Assembly (NCBI RefSeq): GCF_000826545.1
Contig: NZ_CDME01000003.1
Location: forward strand, 62,001-126,000
Source: Kibdelosporangium sp. MJ126-NF4
Lineage (GTDB): Bacteria > Actinomycetota > Actinomycetes > Mycobacteriales > Pseudonocardiaceae
Direction of reading: 5' to 3'
Length of the DNA: 64,000 bases
Part shown: positions 27,789 to 36,256 of the stretch, piece by piece
How the letters are laid out: each line of letters opens with the position of its first letter
How positions within the stretch are numbered: position 1 is the first letter of the stretch
Translations under genes and position numbers: made by a program
Notes under the pieces: model-generated
Database searches by the model: none
Told to the model about the DNA's origin: nothing
What the model saw: only the letters and a program-made list of their open reading frames with translations

Positions 27789-28256
27789 GTGCGGACAGTG
27801 CTGGCGACTTTCGTGGGAGCGGTGTTGAGCCTGCTGCCGTGGGTCGGCGGGCTGCTCACGCCGCACTTGTCGGTGGACAAGTGCGAAGGGGAGTTCTTCA
27901 CGTGCCTGTTCGCGGGTGCGTCCGCGGCCGTGGCGGGCGTGGTCTTCGCCGCGCTGTTCCCACTCCTGTTCACGGTGGTGTTCGCGCCGCTGCTGAGCGG
28001 GATCCTGTTGCGTGTACTGCGCGTCGGGCCGCCAGGCACGATCACCGTGATCGCGCTGGTCCTCGTCTGTCTCAGTTGGACGGCCGCGCGACCGGCGGCG
28101 TTCTCGGTGCTCGCCACGGTCATGTGGGGAGTTTGCTACCTGGTCGCGGAGCTGTTGGTCAGCTGGACCCGGGCGCGTCGTGCTCGATCGGGTCGAGTGT
28201 CCGCCGAACCGCCGCCCGATCCACCTTCCCCGGGCCACGGAGCGGCAGCTCCGTGA
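27789..28256 (+). CDS. Polytopic membrane protein of unknown function
   Basis: The protein has 155 aa from GTG 27789, with AGGA 7 bases upstream. Four hydrophobic segments are visible: VLATFVGAVLSLLPWVGGLL, a second around AAVAGVVFAALFPLLFTVVF, a third around TITVIALVLVCLSWTA, and a fourth around TVMWGVCYLVAELLVSW. The tail is Arg/Pro-rich. Its last 98 bases overlap the 3' end of menE on the other strand, a large convergent overlap. The function is unknown. Confidence 0.7.
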   Translation: MRTVLATFVGAVLSLLPWVGGLLTPHLSVDKCEGEFFTCLFAGASAAVAGVVFAALFPLLFTVVFAPLLSGILLRVLRVGPPGTITVIALVLVCLSWTAARPAAFSVLATVMWGVCYLVAELLVSWTRARRARSGRVSAEPPPDPPSPGHGAAAP

Positions 28257-29286
28257 CGCGCCGCAGCAGCTTCGGCACGGCAGGCGCGCCCAGTTCGGCA
28301 CGCACGAGGTCACGCAACCGGTCGAGATCGGCCGCCCCGACGACGGCGGCCGCCACGACCTGGCCCCACTCGGGGTGGTCGATGCCGACCACGCAGGCCG
28401 CGTCGACGTGCCGTTCCAGCAGCCGTTCGACCGCGGTGGCCGGAACCTTCACCCCGCCGGTGTTGATCATGTCGTCGGCCCGGCCGAGGATCTCCAGTCT
28501 GCCGTCCGCGGCGAACCGGCCGAGGTCGGACGTGACGAACCAGCCGTCGACGAAGCTCTCGGCGGTGAGGTCCGGCCGGTTGCGGTAGCCCCGCGCGAGC
28601 GTCGCCCCGGAGATGGCCACCCGGTCGCCGACGAGCGTGACCTCGACCCCGTCCAGTGGCACGCCGTCGTAGACGCAACCGCTTGCGGTCTCGCTCATCC
28701 CGTACGCCGACACCACCGGAGCGTCCCCGGCGGCCGCGCGGAGTTCAGCGGAGAGCGGGGCGCCGCCCATCACGATCCCGTCCAGCTTCCTCAGTGCTTC
28801 GATGCCTTTGTCGCCCGACACAATCCGGGCGAGCTGGGTCGGTACGAGCGCCGTGTAGTGCCGACCCGGGGTCCGGCACACCTCGTCGACGGCGGCCACG
28901 AAGTCCGGCACCCTGAACCCGTCGTCCAGGTTCAGCGCCACCGGTGTCGTCCCCGCGACGAGGGACCTGACCAGCACCTGGATCCCGCCGATGTACCGGG
29001 CGGGTGTGGCCAGCACCCACTGTCCGGGCCCGCCGAGACGTCGGTGCGTCGCCTCGGCCGAGGCCAGCAGGGCGCTCGCGGACAGCAACACGCCCTTGGG
29101 CTCGCCGGTCGAACCAGAGGTGGCGACCACGACTGCGGTCGGGTCGTCGGCCGAGTCCTCACCAGGACCAAGCGGCCCCGCCAGCGATTCCGGCCCGCCA
29201 GGCAGCAGCGCGGGTCCCGATCCGGCCAACGCGGCAGGCAACAGGTCAAAAACCTCGTCGGCGGCAACCGCGGCAACCACCCTCAT
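28159..29286 (-). CDS. menE: o-Succinylbenzoate-CoA ligase
   Basis: This acyl-adenylating enzyme activates o-succinylbenzoate for ring closure by MenB. It has 375 aa from ATG 29286, short like other actinobacterial MenE proteins. The ATP loop is VVATSGSTGEPKGVLL, with AYGMSETASGCVYDGVPLDG in the centre. The motif GWFVTSDLGRFAADGRLEILGR and the catalytic Lys in GPGKVDRAAVRR near the end complete the fold. It is followed on this strand by no men gene; menB lies upstream across a repeat. Confidence 0.95.
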   Translation of the reverse strand: MRVVAAVAADEVFDLLPAALAGSGPALLPGGPESLAGPLGPGEDSADDPTAVVVATSGSTGEPKGVLLSASALLASAEATHRRLGGPGQWVLATPARYIGGIQVLVRSLVAGTTPVALNLDDGFRVPDFVAAVDEVCRTPGRHYTALVPTQLARIVSGDKGIEALRKLDGIVMGGAPLSAELRAAAGDAPVVSAYGMSETASGCVYDGVPLDGVEVTLVGDRVAISGATLARGYRNRPDLTAESFVDGWFVTSDLGRFAADGRLEILGRADDMINTGGVKVPATAVERLLERHVDAACVVGIDHPEWGQVVAAAVVGAADLDRLRDLVRAELGAPAVPKLLRRVTELPLRGPGKVDRAAVRRTLDPIEHDAPGSS

Positions 29287-29300
29287 CAACCCACCCCACG

Positions 29301-29390
29301 CAACAAAGGCCACCTTGGTTGCGCGGCTTGCACCGAAGGCCACCTTGGGTGCACCGCGCGCACCGAAGGCCGCCTTGGTTGCGCGAGGTG
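29301..29390. repeat. Three 30-base tandem hairpin repeats between menB and menE
   Basis: Units 29301-29330, 29331-29360 and 29361-29390. Each folds on itself: CAACAAAGG/CCTTGGTTG in unit 1, CACCGAAGG/CCTTGGGTG in unit 2, CACCGAAGG/CCTTGGTTG in unit 3. The change from CAAC..GTTG to CACC..GGTG keeps pairing, so the stem seems to be maintained. It lies in the menB-menE gap, where it could act on that transcript. Confidence 0.8.
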
Positions 29391-29410
29391 GGGCGTCACT
29401 GGGATCACCG

Positions 29411-30322
29411 TCAGTAGTAGTAGGGGAACGGGGACCAGTCGGGCGTGCGCTTCTGCAGGAACGCGTCCCGGCCCTCGACGGCCTCCTCGGTCATGTACGC
29501 CAGGCGCGTGGTCTCACCGGCGAACAGCTGCTGACCGACCAGGCCGTCGTCGATCATGTTGAAGGCGTACTTCAGCATCCGCTGCGCGGTCGGGGACTTG
29601 CCGTTGATCTCCCGCGCCCACTCCAGCGCCGTGCGCTCCAGCTCCGCGTGCGGCACCACCGCGTTGACCGCGCCCATCCGGTGCATCTGCTCGGCGGTGT
29701 AGTCGCGGCCGAGGAAGAAGATCTCCCGGGCGAACTTCTGGCCGACCTGCCTGGCCAGGTACGCCGAGCCGTAGCCGCCGTCGAAGCTGCCCACGTCCGA
29801 GTCGGTCTGCTTGAACCGGGCGTGCTCCTCGCTGGCCAGCGTCAGGTCGCACACCACGTGCAGGCTGTGCCCGCCGCCCGCGGCCCAGCCGGGCACCACG
29901 CAGACGACCACCTTCGTCATGAACCTGATCAGCCGCTGGCACTCGAGGATGTGCAGCCGACCGGCCCGCGCGGGATCGATGGTGTCGGATGTCTCACCGC
30001 TGGCGTACTGGTAGCCGGTTCGACCGCGAATACGCTGGTCACCACCGGAACAGAAGGCCCAGCCGCCGTCCTTGGGTGACGGCCCGTTGCCGGTCAGCAG
30101 AACGCAGCCGACGTCCGAGCTCATCCTGGCGTGGTCAAGCGCCTGGTAGAGCTCGTCGACCGTGTGTGGCCGGAAGGCGTTGCGCACCTCGGGACGGTTG
30201 AACGCGATGCGCACAGTCCCCTGGTCCACCGCGCGGTGGTAGGTGATGTCGGTGAAGTCGAAGCCGGGCACCACGCGCCACGAGGCGGGGTCGAACAGCT
30301 CCGAAATGACGGTCTCTGACAC
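29411..30322 (-). CDS. menB: 1,4-dihydroxy-2-naphthoyl-CoA synthase
   Basis: This crotonase-fold enzyme cyclises o-succinylbenzoyl-CoA. It has 303 aa from GTG 30322. It shows VRIAFNRPEVRNAFRPHTVDEL, the oxyanion-hole segment FCSGGDQRIRG, then VVPGWAAGGGHSLHVVCDLTLAS, TDSDVGSFDGGYGSAYLAR and the C-terminal PDWSPFPYYY. The start was chosen because TATCCT (30335-30330 on this strand) lies 7 bases before it, which indicates a leaderless mRNA; longer readings enter menD. Confidence 0.96.
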   Translation of the reverse strand: MSETVISELFDPASWRVVPGFDFTDITYHRAVDQGTVRIAFNRPEVRNAFRPHTVDELYQALDHARMSSDVGCVLLTGNGPSPKDGGWAFCSGGDQRIRGRTGYQYASGETSDTIDPARAGRLHILECQRLIRFMTKVVVCVVPGWAAGGGHSLHVVCDLTLASEEHARFKQTDSDVGSFDGGYGSAYLARQVGQKFAREIFFLGRDYTAEQMHRMGAVNAVVPHAELERTALEWAREINGKSPTAQRMLKYAFNMIDDGLVGQQLFAGETTRLAYMTEEAVEGRDAFLQKRTPDWSPFPYYY

Positions 30323-30340
30323 GTTTGCGAGGATAGGCCG
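30323..30340. promoter_or_regulatory. Compact divergent menB/menD promoter region
   Basis: Only 18 bases separate the menB GTG (minus) and the menD ATG (plus). TATCCT on the minus strand is a good -10 for menB. On the plus strand the same bases read AGGATA, and GAGGAT ends 6 bases before the menD ATG as a weaker -10 or a ribosome site. Both promoters must extend into the coding sequence of the other gene. Confidence 0.6.
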
Positions 30341-32017
30341 ATGAACCCGTCGACCGCGCAGGCCATGGTCATCGCCGACGAACTGGCCCGCAACGACGTG
30401 CGGCACGTCGTCGTCTGTCCTGGTTCGCGCAACGCGCCGCTGAGCATGGCGCTGGTCGAGGCGGACGCCCGAGGAAAGCTCAAGCTGCACGTCCGCGTGG
30501 ACGAGCGTAGCGCCGGGTTCCTGGCGATGGGCCTCGCGGAGGCGACCGGCAGGCCCGCCGCGGTCGTGTGCACCTCCGGCACCGCGGTCGCCAACTTCCA
30601 CCCCGCGGTCCTCGAGTCGTTCCACTCGGGCGTCGGCCTGATCGTGATCAGCGCCGACCGCCCGGCCGAGCTGACCGGCAGCGGCGCGAACCAGACGATC
30701 GACCAGCGCAACCTGTTCGCGCCCGCGGCGATCCTGGTGGACTTCCCGGTCGCCGAGCGCCGCACCGGCCAGAACCCGGTCTGGCGTGGGCTGGTGTGCC
30801 GTGCCGTCGCGCAGGCCGAGTCGGGTCGTCCGGTGCAGATCAACGTGCCCTTCCGCGAACCGCTGGTGCCGACCGACGAGCCGGACTGGCCGGAGGCGCT
30901 CGACGGCAGGCCGGACTGCGAGCGCTGGACGACGTCGGCGCCGCCGCGGTCGGTGGCCAGCAGCCGGGTCGACTTCCCGCTGCCCGCGCGGACGCTGATG
31001 GTGGTCGGCAGCGGCAGGCAGGACCGGGCGGCGGCCGCGTGCGAGGTGGCCACCAGGGCGGGCTGGCCGATCATCGCCGAGCCGGTGGCGTCCACCGGTG
31101 GCGCCGTGGCGTTGCGCTGCGGGCCGTTGCTGCTCGGATCGCTCGACAAGGCACCGGATCTGCGTCCGGAGGCGGTCGTTGTCGTTGGCAGGCCGACGTT
31201 GTCGCGCGGTGTTCGCGGGCTGATGGGCCGCGCGCCGGTGTACGGGATCGGTGACCATCCACAATGGACTGACCCGCAGTATGTCGCGATCCACGTCCGT
31301 GGCTGGCTCGACACTACGGACCTGCGGCACGTTCAAGGCCACGACCCGGAGTGGCTGACCGGGTGGCGCACCGCCGCCGACCGGGCCGCGACCGTCGTGG
31401 ACAAGCTGCTCGAAGAGGACGACTGGCCGTCCGGCCTGCGGATCGCGCGCGATGTCGTCGCCGCTTTGCCTTCCGGCGCAATGCTTTTCCTTGGGTCGTC
31501 GAACCCGGTCCGTGACGTCGACCTGGTCGCCGAGGCCCGCAACGACGTGACGATCCACGCCAACCGGGGCGTCGCGGGCATCGACGGCAACGTCTCCGCC
31601 GCCATCGGCCTCGCGCTGGGCTACCAGGACCGCCCGGCGTACGCGCTGCTCGGCGACCTGACTTTCCTGCACGATTCGAATGGCCTGCTGATTGGTCCGC
31701 ACGAGGCAAGGCCGAACATGACGATCGTCGTTCTCAACGACGACGGCGGTGGGATCTTCTCGTTGCTCGAACAGGGTGCCGAAGAACACAGGTACAGTTT
31801 CGAGCGAGTGTTCGGCACGCCCCATGGCGCGGATCTTCGGGCATTGTGCGCCGGATATCGGGTACCGCACGTGTTGGCTGAGTCACCGGAACAATTGCGG
31901 GACGCATTGCGGCACCGGCCCGGTCTCCGCGTTGTCGAAGTTCGCGCTGATCGCACACGGTTGCGTGACCTGCACGCTCGGTTGCGCACGGCAGTCACCG
32001 AGGCCGCTTTTGGGTGA
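30341..32017 (+). CDS. menD: 2-succinyl-5-enolpyruvyl-6-hydroxy-3-cyclohexene-1-carboxylate synthase
   Basis: This thiamine-diphosphate enzyme joins isochorismate and 2-oxoglutarate. It has 558 aa, the usual length. The N-terminal domain has VVCPGSRNAPLSMAL and the glutamate-containing VDERSAGFLAMGLAEATGRP. The C-terminal domain carries the ThDP/Mg motif GDLTFLHDSNGL followed by NDDGGGIFSLLEQG. SNPVRDVDLV and NRGVAGIDGNVSAAIG are typical. MenF, MenH and MenC genes are not in this window. Confidence 0.96.
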   Translation: MNPSTAQAMVIADELARNDVRHVVVCPGSRNAPLSMALVEADARGKLKLHVRVDERSAGFLAMGLAEATGRPAAVVCTSGTAVANFHPAVLESFHSGVGLIVISADRPAELTGSGANQTIDQRNLFAPAAILVDFPVAERRTGQNPVWRGLVCRAVAQAESGRPVQINVPFREPLVPTDEPDWPEALDGRPDCERWTTSAPPRSVASSRVDFPLPARTLMVVGSGRQDRAAAACEVATRAGWPIIAEPVASTGGAVALRCGPLLLGSLDKAPDLRPEAVVVVGRPTLSRGVRGLMGRAPVYGIGDHPQWTDPQYVAIHVRGWLDTTDLRHVQGHDPEWLTGWRTAADRAATVVDKLLEEDDWPSGLRIARDVVAALPSGAMLFLGSSNPVRDVDLVAEARNDVTIHANRGVAGIDGNVSAAIGLALGYQDRPAYALLGDLTFLHDSNGLLIGPHEARPNMTIVVLNDDGGGIFSLLEQGAEEHRYSFERVFGTPHGADLRALCAGYRVPHVLAESPEQLRDALRHRPGLRVVEVRADRTRLRDLHARLRTAVTEAAFG

Positions 32018-32071
32018 TCTCGTCCTGTGGGACAGGCCCATCGGCGGGTTTTCGCTGCCCGGGTTCGCGGA

Positions 32072-32077
32072 TAGGTT
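32072..32077 (+). promoter_or_regulatory. Likely -10 box of the M1 peptidase gene (TAGGTT)
   Basis: TAGGTT lies 39 bases before the proposed start TTG 32117, giving a short leader containing the purine-rich GAGGGGG (32101-32107). Confidence 0.4.
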
Positions 32078-32116
32078 CGCCATTACCTTTCGTTGAACTT
32101 GAGGGGGCTGGAGAAA

Positions 32117-33655
32117 TTGCTTCTGCGATCGAGAGTGGCGATCGCCGCGACCGCGGCCGGACTCGTCACGGCGTTATTCGCAACGAGCGCGAGTGCTGCG
32201 CCCGCACCGGGTGCTCCCGGTGTCGGCGACGCCTATTACCCGAACGACGGTAATGGCGGCTATGACGTTTCCCACTACAACATCAGGATCACCTACAACC
32301 CTGCGACAGACCTGCTGACCGGGACGACCACGATCCTGGCCAGGAGCACGCAGGAGCTGTCCAGCCTCAACGTCGACTTCCTGCTGCCGATCAAGTCGGT
32401 GCGGGTGAACAACTTCCCGGCGCGCACGAGTTCGTCGACGCCCGGTGAGGTCACCATCACCCCGCCAAGGGCGATCGGCAACAACCAGAACCTGACGATT
32501 GTCGTGCAGTACGAAGGCAAACCGTCGACGGTGAAGGACGCGGCGGGCGCCAACTACTGGAAGAAGACGCCGGACGGCGCGCTCGCGGTGGACGAGCCGC
32601 ACATCTCGAAGTGGTGGTTCCCGGGCAACGACCACCCGACCGACAAGGCGACCTACGACATCTCCGTCGTTGTGCCGCAAGGCGTCGAGGCGCTGTCCAA
32701 CGGCACGTTCGCCGGGACGCAGCAGACCCTCAACGGCTGGATCCGCTGGAACTGGCGCACGACCAGTCCCACGGCGACCTACCTGGCCTTCCTGGCGGTC
32801 GGCCAGTTCGAGATCCGCACCAGCACGGCGCCCAACGGCCAGCAGGTCGTCAACGCCTACGGCGACGACCTCGGCGCGAACGGCCCGGCCGCGCGTGCCA
32901 GCGTGGAGCGCACGCCCGAGGTGGTGGAGTTCCTGGAGAGCCAGTACGGGCCGTACCCGTTCGAGGCGCAGGGTGGCGTGGTGTCCACCGGCCTCGGCTT
33001 CGCGCTGGAGACCCAGACCCGCCCGGTGTACAGCACGGCGTTCTTCCCTCGCGGCGCGAACACCAGCGTCGTCGCACACGAGTTGGCGCACCAGTGGTTC
33101 GGTGACTCGGTGTCGGTGCAGAGCTGGCGCGACATCTGGCTGAACGAGGGCTTCGCCCGGTACTCGGAATGGCTGTGGGCCGAGAACCAGGCGGAGGGCA
33201 CGGCAGCCGAGATCGCCCAGTACTACTACGACCGCCGCCCGGCGGAGGACCCGTTCTGGCAGGTCGTCGTCGGTGAGCCCGGCACGGGCAACGAGTTCAA
33301 CATCGCCGTCTACGACCGTGGCGCGCTCGCCGTGCAGGCGTTCCGCAACGCCGTCGGCGACGACGACTTCTTCAAGATCCTGAAGACGTGGCAGGCGACG
33401 AAGAAGTACGGCAACGCCAAGATCGAGGAGTTCATCGCGCTGGCCGAACGGATCTCCGGCAAGCCGCTGTTCTCCCTGTTCCAGACCTGGCTGTTCACCA
33501 AGGGCAAGCCTGCCCCCGCCGACCTGGGCAACCAGGCCGTGGCGGCCAGGTCGGCCACTGCGGCCTCGGTGGCGACGCCGCCGAAGGCGATCGAGAAGCT
33601 CGACCTGACCCGCGACACCCTGGCCCGCTCCAACCACCTGGACCACGGCCACTGA
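32117..33655 (+). CDS. Secreted M1-family zinc metallopeptidase
   Basis: The protein has 512 aa from TTG 32117 (TTG 32093 and GTG near 32135 are alternatives). A signal peptide ends ATSASAAPAPG. The zinc site HELAHQW starts at His321 (ligands His321 and His325, catalytic Glu322), and the third ligand Glu344 lies in NEGFARY, 18 residues after the motif as in M1 aminopeptidases. The substrate-side GGVVSTGLGFALE replaces the usual GAMEN segment, so exopeptidase preference is uncertain. It ends just before a 46-base palindrome. Confidence 0.9.
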   Translation: MLLRSRVAIAATAAGLVTALFATSASAAPAPGAPGVGDAYYPNDGNGGYDVSHYNIRITYNPATDLLTGTTTILARSTQELSSLNVDFLLPIKSVRVNNFPARTSSSTPGEVTITPPRAIGNNQNLTIVVQYEGKPSTVKDAAGANYWKKTPDGALAVDEPHISKWWFPGNDHPTDKATYDISVVVPQGVEALSNGTFAGTQQTLNGWIRWNWRTTSPTATYLAFLAVGQFEIRTSTAPNGQQVVNAYGDDLGANGPAARASVERTPEVVEFLESQYGPYPFEAQGGVVSTGLGFALETQTRPVYSTAFFPRGANTSVVAHELAHQWFGDSVSVQSWRDIWLNEGFARYSEWLWAENQAEGTAAEIAQYYYDRRPAEDPFWQVVVGEPGTGNEFNIAVYDRGALAVQAFRNAVGDDDFFKILKTWQATKKYGNAKIEEFIALAERISGKPLFSLFQTWLFTKGKPAPADLGNQAVAARSATAASVATPPKAIEKLDLTRDTLARSNHLDHGH

Positions 33656-33660
33656 GTCCC

Positions 33661-33706
33661 CTCGTGAGTGGTTTGGCCGGTTAGAACCGGCCAAACCACT
33701 CACGAC
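33661..33706. terminator. 46-base palindrome, copy 3 (after the M1 peptidase gene)
   Basis: Perfect 20-base arms, CGTGAGTGGTTTGGCCGGTT and its complement, with a two-base centre AG. Compared with the other copies, a T-to-G change in the left arm is matched by A-to-C in the right arm. It starts five bases after the stop codon. Confidence 0.82.
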
Positions 33707-33714
33707 GGGTTGAG

Positions 33715-33720
33715 TACAGT
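33715..33720 (+). promoter_or_regulatory. -10 box of a likely leaderless transcript (TACAGT)
   Basis: TACAGT ends 6 bases before GTG 33727. It lies directly after the palindrome that ends the previous gene. Confidence 0.55.
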
Positions 33721-33726
33721 GCGGGC

Positions 33727-34194
33727 GTGGCTGTGGGTAGGGCGTCGCAGGTTCGCCGGATCGCGGCGATCGCGTTGGTGTCGATCGGTGCGACCGTGAC
33801 GCTGCTCGCGATCACACTGGTGATCGGGGCATACCGGGAGGACACCGGTTTGAACGCGCACTCGGTGCGGACAACGGCCGAGGTGCTGTCGGTGGCCTTC
33901 GACCGCACCCTGGTGCGCTACCAGACCCCCGACGGAGCCGACCACATCCCGCCGGACGGCGTCGGCTACCCGGCAGGCCTGCAGAAGGGCCAGTTGGTCG
34001 AGGTCGAGTACGACGCGGCCAAACCCGACCTGGTCAAAGTCGCCGGACGCGGGGCGTACCTCACGCTGATGCCCACCGGCACGCTCGTGCTGTTCGTGTG
34101 GCTGGTGATCGGACCGATCCTGTGGTGGTTGCGTCGGTACGGGCCGTTGTTCAGACGTGGTCGCCCACTGTCGCTGTCTCCTGCCACCAGCTGA
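33727..34194 (+). CDS. DUF3592-like membrane protein
   Basis: The protein has 155 aa. One helix near the N-terminus (IALVSIGATVTLLAITLVIG), an extracytoplasmic beta domain of about 75 residues with VRTTAEVLSVAFDRTLVRYQTPDG, and a second helix (TGTLVLFVWLVIGPILWWL). This is the DUF3592 layout. It occupies the position of Rv0556 in the Mycobacterium men cluster. Its last 44 bases overlap the 3' end of the inositol-monophosphatase gene on the other strand. Confidence 0.78.
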   Translation: MAVGRASQVRRIAAIALVSIGATVTLLAITLVIGAYREDTGLNAHSVRTTAEVLSVAFDRTLVRYQTPDGADHIPPDGVGYPAGLQKGQLVEVEYDAAKPDLVKVAGRGAYLTLMPTGTLVLFVWLVIGPILWWLRRYGPLFRRGRPLSLSPATS

Positions 34195-34996
34195 GCACCT
34201 CGTCGGACACCCCCGGCGCTGCCACCAGCAACCCGTCCACGGGCAGCGCGGTGTCCTCGCCGTGCCGGTCGAGCACGGACGCTCCGGACTCGATCGCCAG
34301 CGCGACCGCACCGGCCACGTCCCATTCGTGGTAGCTGTGCAGGACGGCCGCGGCAGCGTGACCCAACGCCACCTGAGCGATGGCCAACGCCGCCGAGCCC
34401 AGCACCCGGACACCCGCGTGCGCACGTGCCGCGCGCTCGATGAACCCACCCATCCCCGGCCACGGCCCGGTCCGGGTCAGCTCGGTGCACACGATCACCC
34501 CAGCCGTGGTGGTCCGGTCGGTCAGCGAGACCTTGACCCCGTTGGCCCGTGCGCCCCGACCCCGCGCGGCCGCGTAGATCTGCCCGCGGTACGGGTCCGC
34601 CACCACCCCGACCACCGGGCCTGACGCGTCCACCAACGCGAGGCTGTAGGCGCACCACGGCACGCCCGCGACGTAGTTCGCCGTGCCGTCCACGGGGTCG
34701 ACGACCCAGCGGTACTCGGCGTCCTCCGAGCCGATGTCGGCGCCGAACTCCTGGCCGACGACCGGCATCCCGGGGAACTCGGCGGTCAGCACCCGGCGGG
34801 TGTGCCGTTCCAGGGTCCGATCGGTGTCGGTGACCCAGTCGAACGGCGAGTCCTTGCCCGCGGGCCGCGCCCCGCGGCCAGCGGTCGCGGTGATCACGTC
34901 GGTGGCGTCGTTGGCCAACCGGCCTGCTACTTCCAGTGCCCGAGAAAGCAGTCCGGGTGCGACTGGCCTGGGCGGTCGCGACGACAAGAGGGTCAT
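34151..34996 (-). CDS. Inositol monophosphatase family protein
   Basis: The protein has 281 aa from ATG 34996. Metal-binding motifs of the Li-sensitive phosphatase fold are complete: FDWVTDTDRTLERH, GQEFG with the Glu ligand, WVVDPVDGTANYVAG and WDVAGAVALAIESGA. Members dephosphorylate inositol-1-phosphate, histidinol phosphate, PAP or fructose-1,6-bisphosphate. Inositol phosphate would fit the neighbouring mannosyltransferase, but the substrate cannot be told from sequence. Confidence 0.9.
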   Translation of the reverse strand: MTLLSSRPPRPVAPGLLSRALEVAGRLANDATDVITATAGRGARPAGKDSPFDWVTDTDRTLERHTRRVLTAEFPGMPVVGQEFGADIGSEDAEYRWVVDPVDGTANYVAGVPWCAYSLALVDASGPVVGVVADPYRGQIYAAARGRGARANGVKVSLTDRTTTAGVIVCTELTRTGPWPGMGGFIERAARAHAGVRVLGSAALAIAQVALGHAAAAVLHSYHEWDVAGAVALAIESGASVLDRHGEDTALPVDGLLVAAPGVSDEVLSWWQETATVGDHV

Positions 34997-35143
34997 GCCG
35001 ACCTAGAGTGACCGCGCTGGGTGTCCGGTACGCGACCGGGAGGTGACCAGCGAAGGATCGCAAAACCACACGTTGGAAGTTTCGGCTTCGTTCCCCGGCA
35101 CGTCATGCGCACGTCGCCGCTGTGCTCGGATTGATGGATCATC

Positions 35144-36256
35144 GTGGGGACCGTGCGAGTCGCCATCGTCACCGAGAGCTTTCTGCCGCAGGTGAACGGC
35201 GTGACGAACTCCGTTCTCCGCGTTGTCGAGTACCTGCGTGACCACGGTCATGAGGCGCTCGTGGTAGCGCCTGGCCCAGGGCCGGACAGCTACCTGCACG
35301 CCCCGGTCGTGCGGACCCGTGCGGTCGACGTCCCGGGCGTCACGTCGCTTCCGATCGGCCTGCCAGGGCCGCGGATCACCTCTGCCCTGCTGGATTTCGA
35401 ACCGGACGTGGTCCACCTCGCCTCGCCGTTCGTGCTCGGCGCGGGCGGGCTGCGCGCGGCCCGTCTGCTCGACGTGCCGACGGTCGCGGTGTACCAGACC
35501 GACGTCGCCGGTTTCGCCGCGTCCTACGGACTGGCCAGGGGCGCCGCTGTGGCCTGGCGGTGGATCCGCCGCCTGCACACGTACGCCGACCGGACACTGG
35601 CCCCGTCGACAGACGCCGTGCAGTCCCTCGTCCAGCACGGGATTCCCCGCGTGCACCGCTGGGGCCGAGGCGTGGACACGGACCTGTTCAACCCCGCCCG
35701 CCTTGACCCCGCGTTGCGCCGTGAGCTCGCGCCCAACGGCGAGACGCTCGTCGGCTACGTGGGCAGGCTGGCGCCGGAGAAGCAGGTCGCCAGGCTGGCC
35801 GCGTTGAACGACATGCCCGGTGTCCGGCTGGTCGTCGTCGGCGACGGCCCGGACACCGAAAACCTCAGGGAGAAGCTGCCCGGCGCGGCCTTCCTCGGCT
35901 TCCGCACAGGCGTGCCGCTCGCCGAGGCGTACGCCAGCCTGGACGTGTTCGTGCACACCGGCCCGCACGAGACGTTCTGCCAGGCCGTGCAGGAGGCGAT
36001 GGCCTCGGGCCTGCCGGTGCTCGCCCCGGACTCGGGCGGGCCACGTGACCTGGTGGAGCATGGCAGAACGGGCTACCTCCTGGCTGACATGGACGCGCAA
36101 CTGCGCCCGGCGGTCGAGGGCCTGCTCGACCCGGCTCTGCGATCCCGCCTGGCCACGGCAGGACGCCGAGCAGTGCAGGGCCGCACCTGGAAGGCCATCT
36201 GCGGCGAACTGATCGGGCACTACACGGCGGTGACCCACCTGGCGAAGGCGGCGTGA
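35144..36256 (+). CDS. GT4 glycosyltransferase, MgtA/PimB-like mannosyltransferase
   Basis: The protein has 370 aa from GTG 35144 (GTG 35153 possible). It opens with [21 protein letters not shown], as in GDP-mannose-dependent alpha-mannosyltransferases of Corynebacteriales. GT4 donor-site motifs follow: [26 protein letters not shown] and [25 protein letters not shown] (given in part), with the EX7E glutamates. It lies before menG exactly as mgtA (Rv0557) does. It probably mannosylates a glycolipid carrier at the inner membrane. Confidence 0.88.
   Translation: MGTVRVAIVTESFLPQVNGVTNSVLRVVEYLRDHGHEALVVAPGPGPDSYLHAPVVRTRAVDVPGVTSLPIGLPGPRITSALLDFEPDVVHLASPFVLGAGGLRAARLLDVPTVAVYQTDVAGFAASYGLARGAAVAWRWIRRLHTYADRTLAPSTDAVQSLVQHGIPRVHRWGRGVDTDLFNPARLDPALRRELAPNGETLVGYVGRLAPEKQVARLAALNDMPGVRLVVVGDGPDTENLREKLPGAAFLGFRTGVPLAEAYASLDVFVHTGPHETFCQAVQEAMASGLPVLAPDSGGPRDLVEHGRTGYLLADMDAQLRPAVEGLLDPALRSRLATAGRRAVQGRTWKAICGELIGHYTAVTHLAKAA

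Noticed and set aside
29423..31870. MenB read as an 819-aa protein from 31870
   Set aside because: The upstream half is antisense to menD. GTG 30322 with its -10 box gives a normal MenB length.
32174..33703. 509-codon minus-strand frame opposite the M1 peptidase
   Set aside because: A shadow frame; the plus strand has a signal peptide and a complete zinc site.
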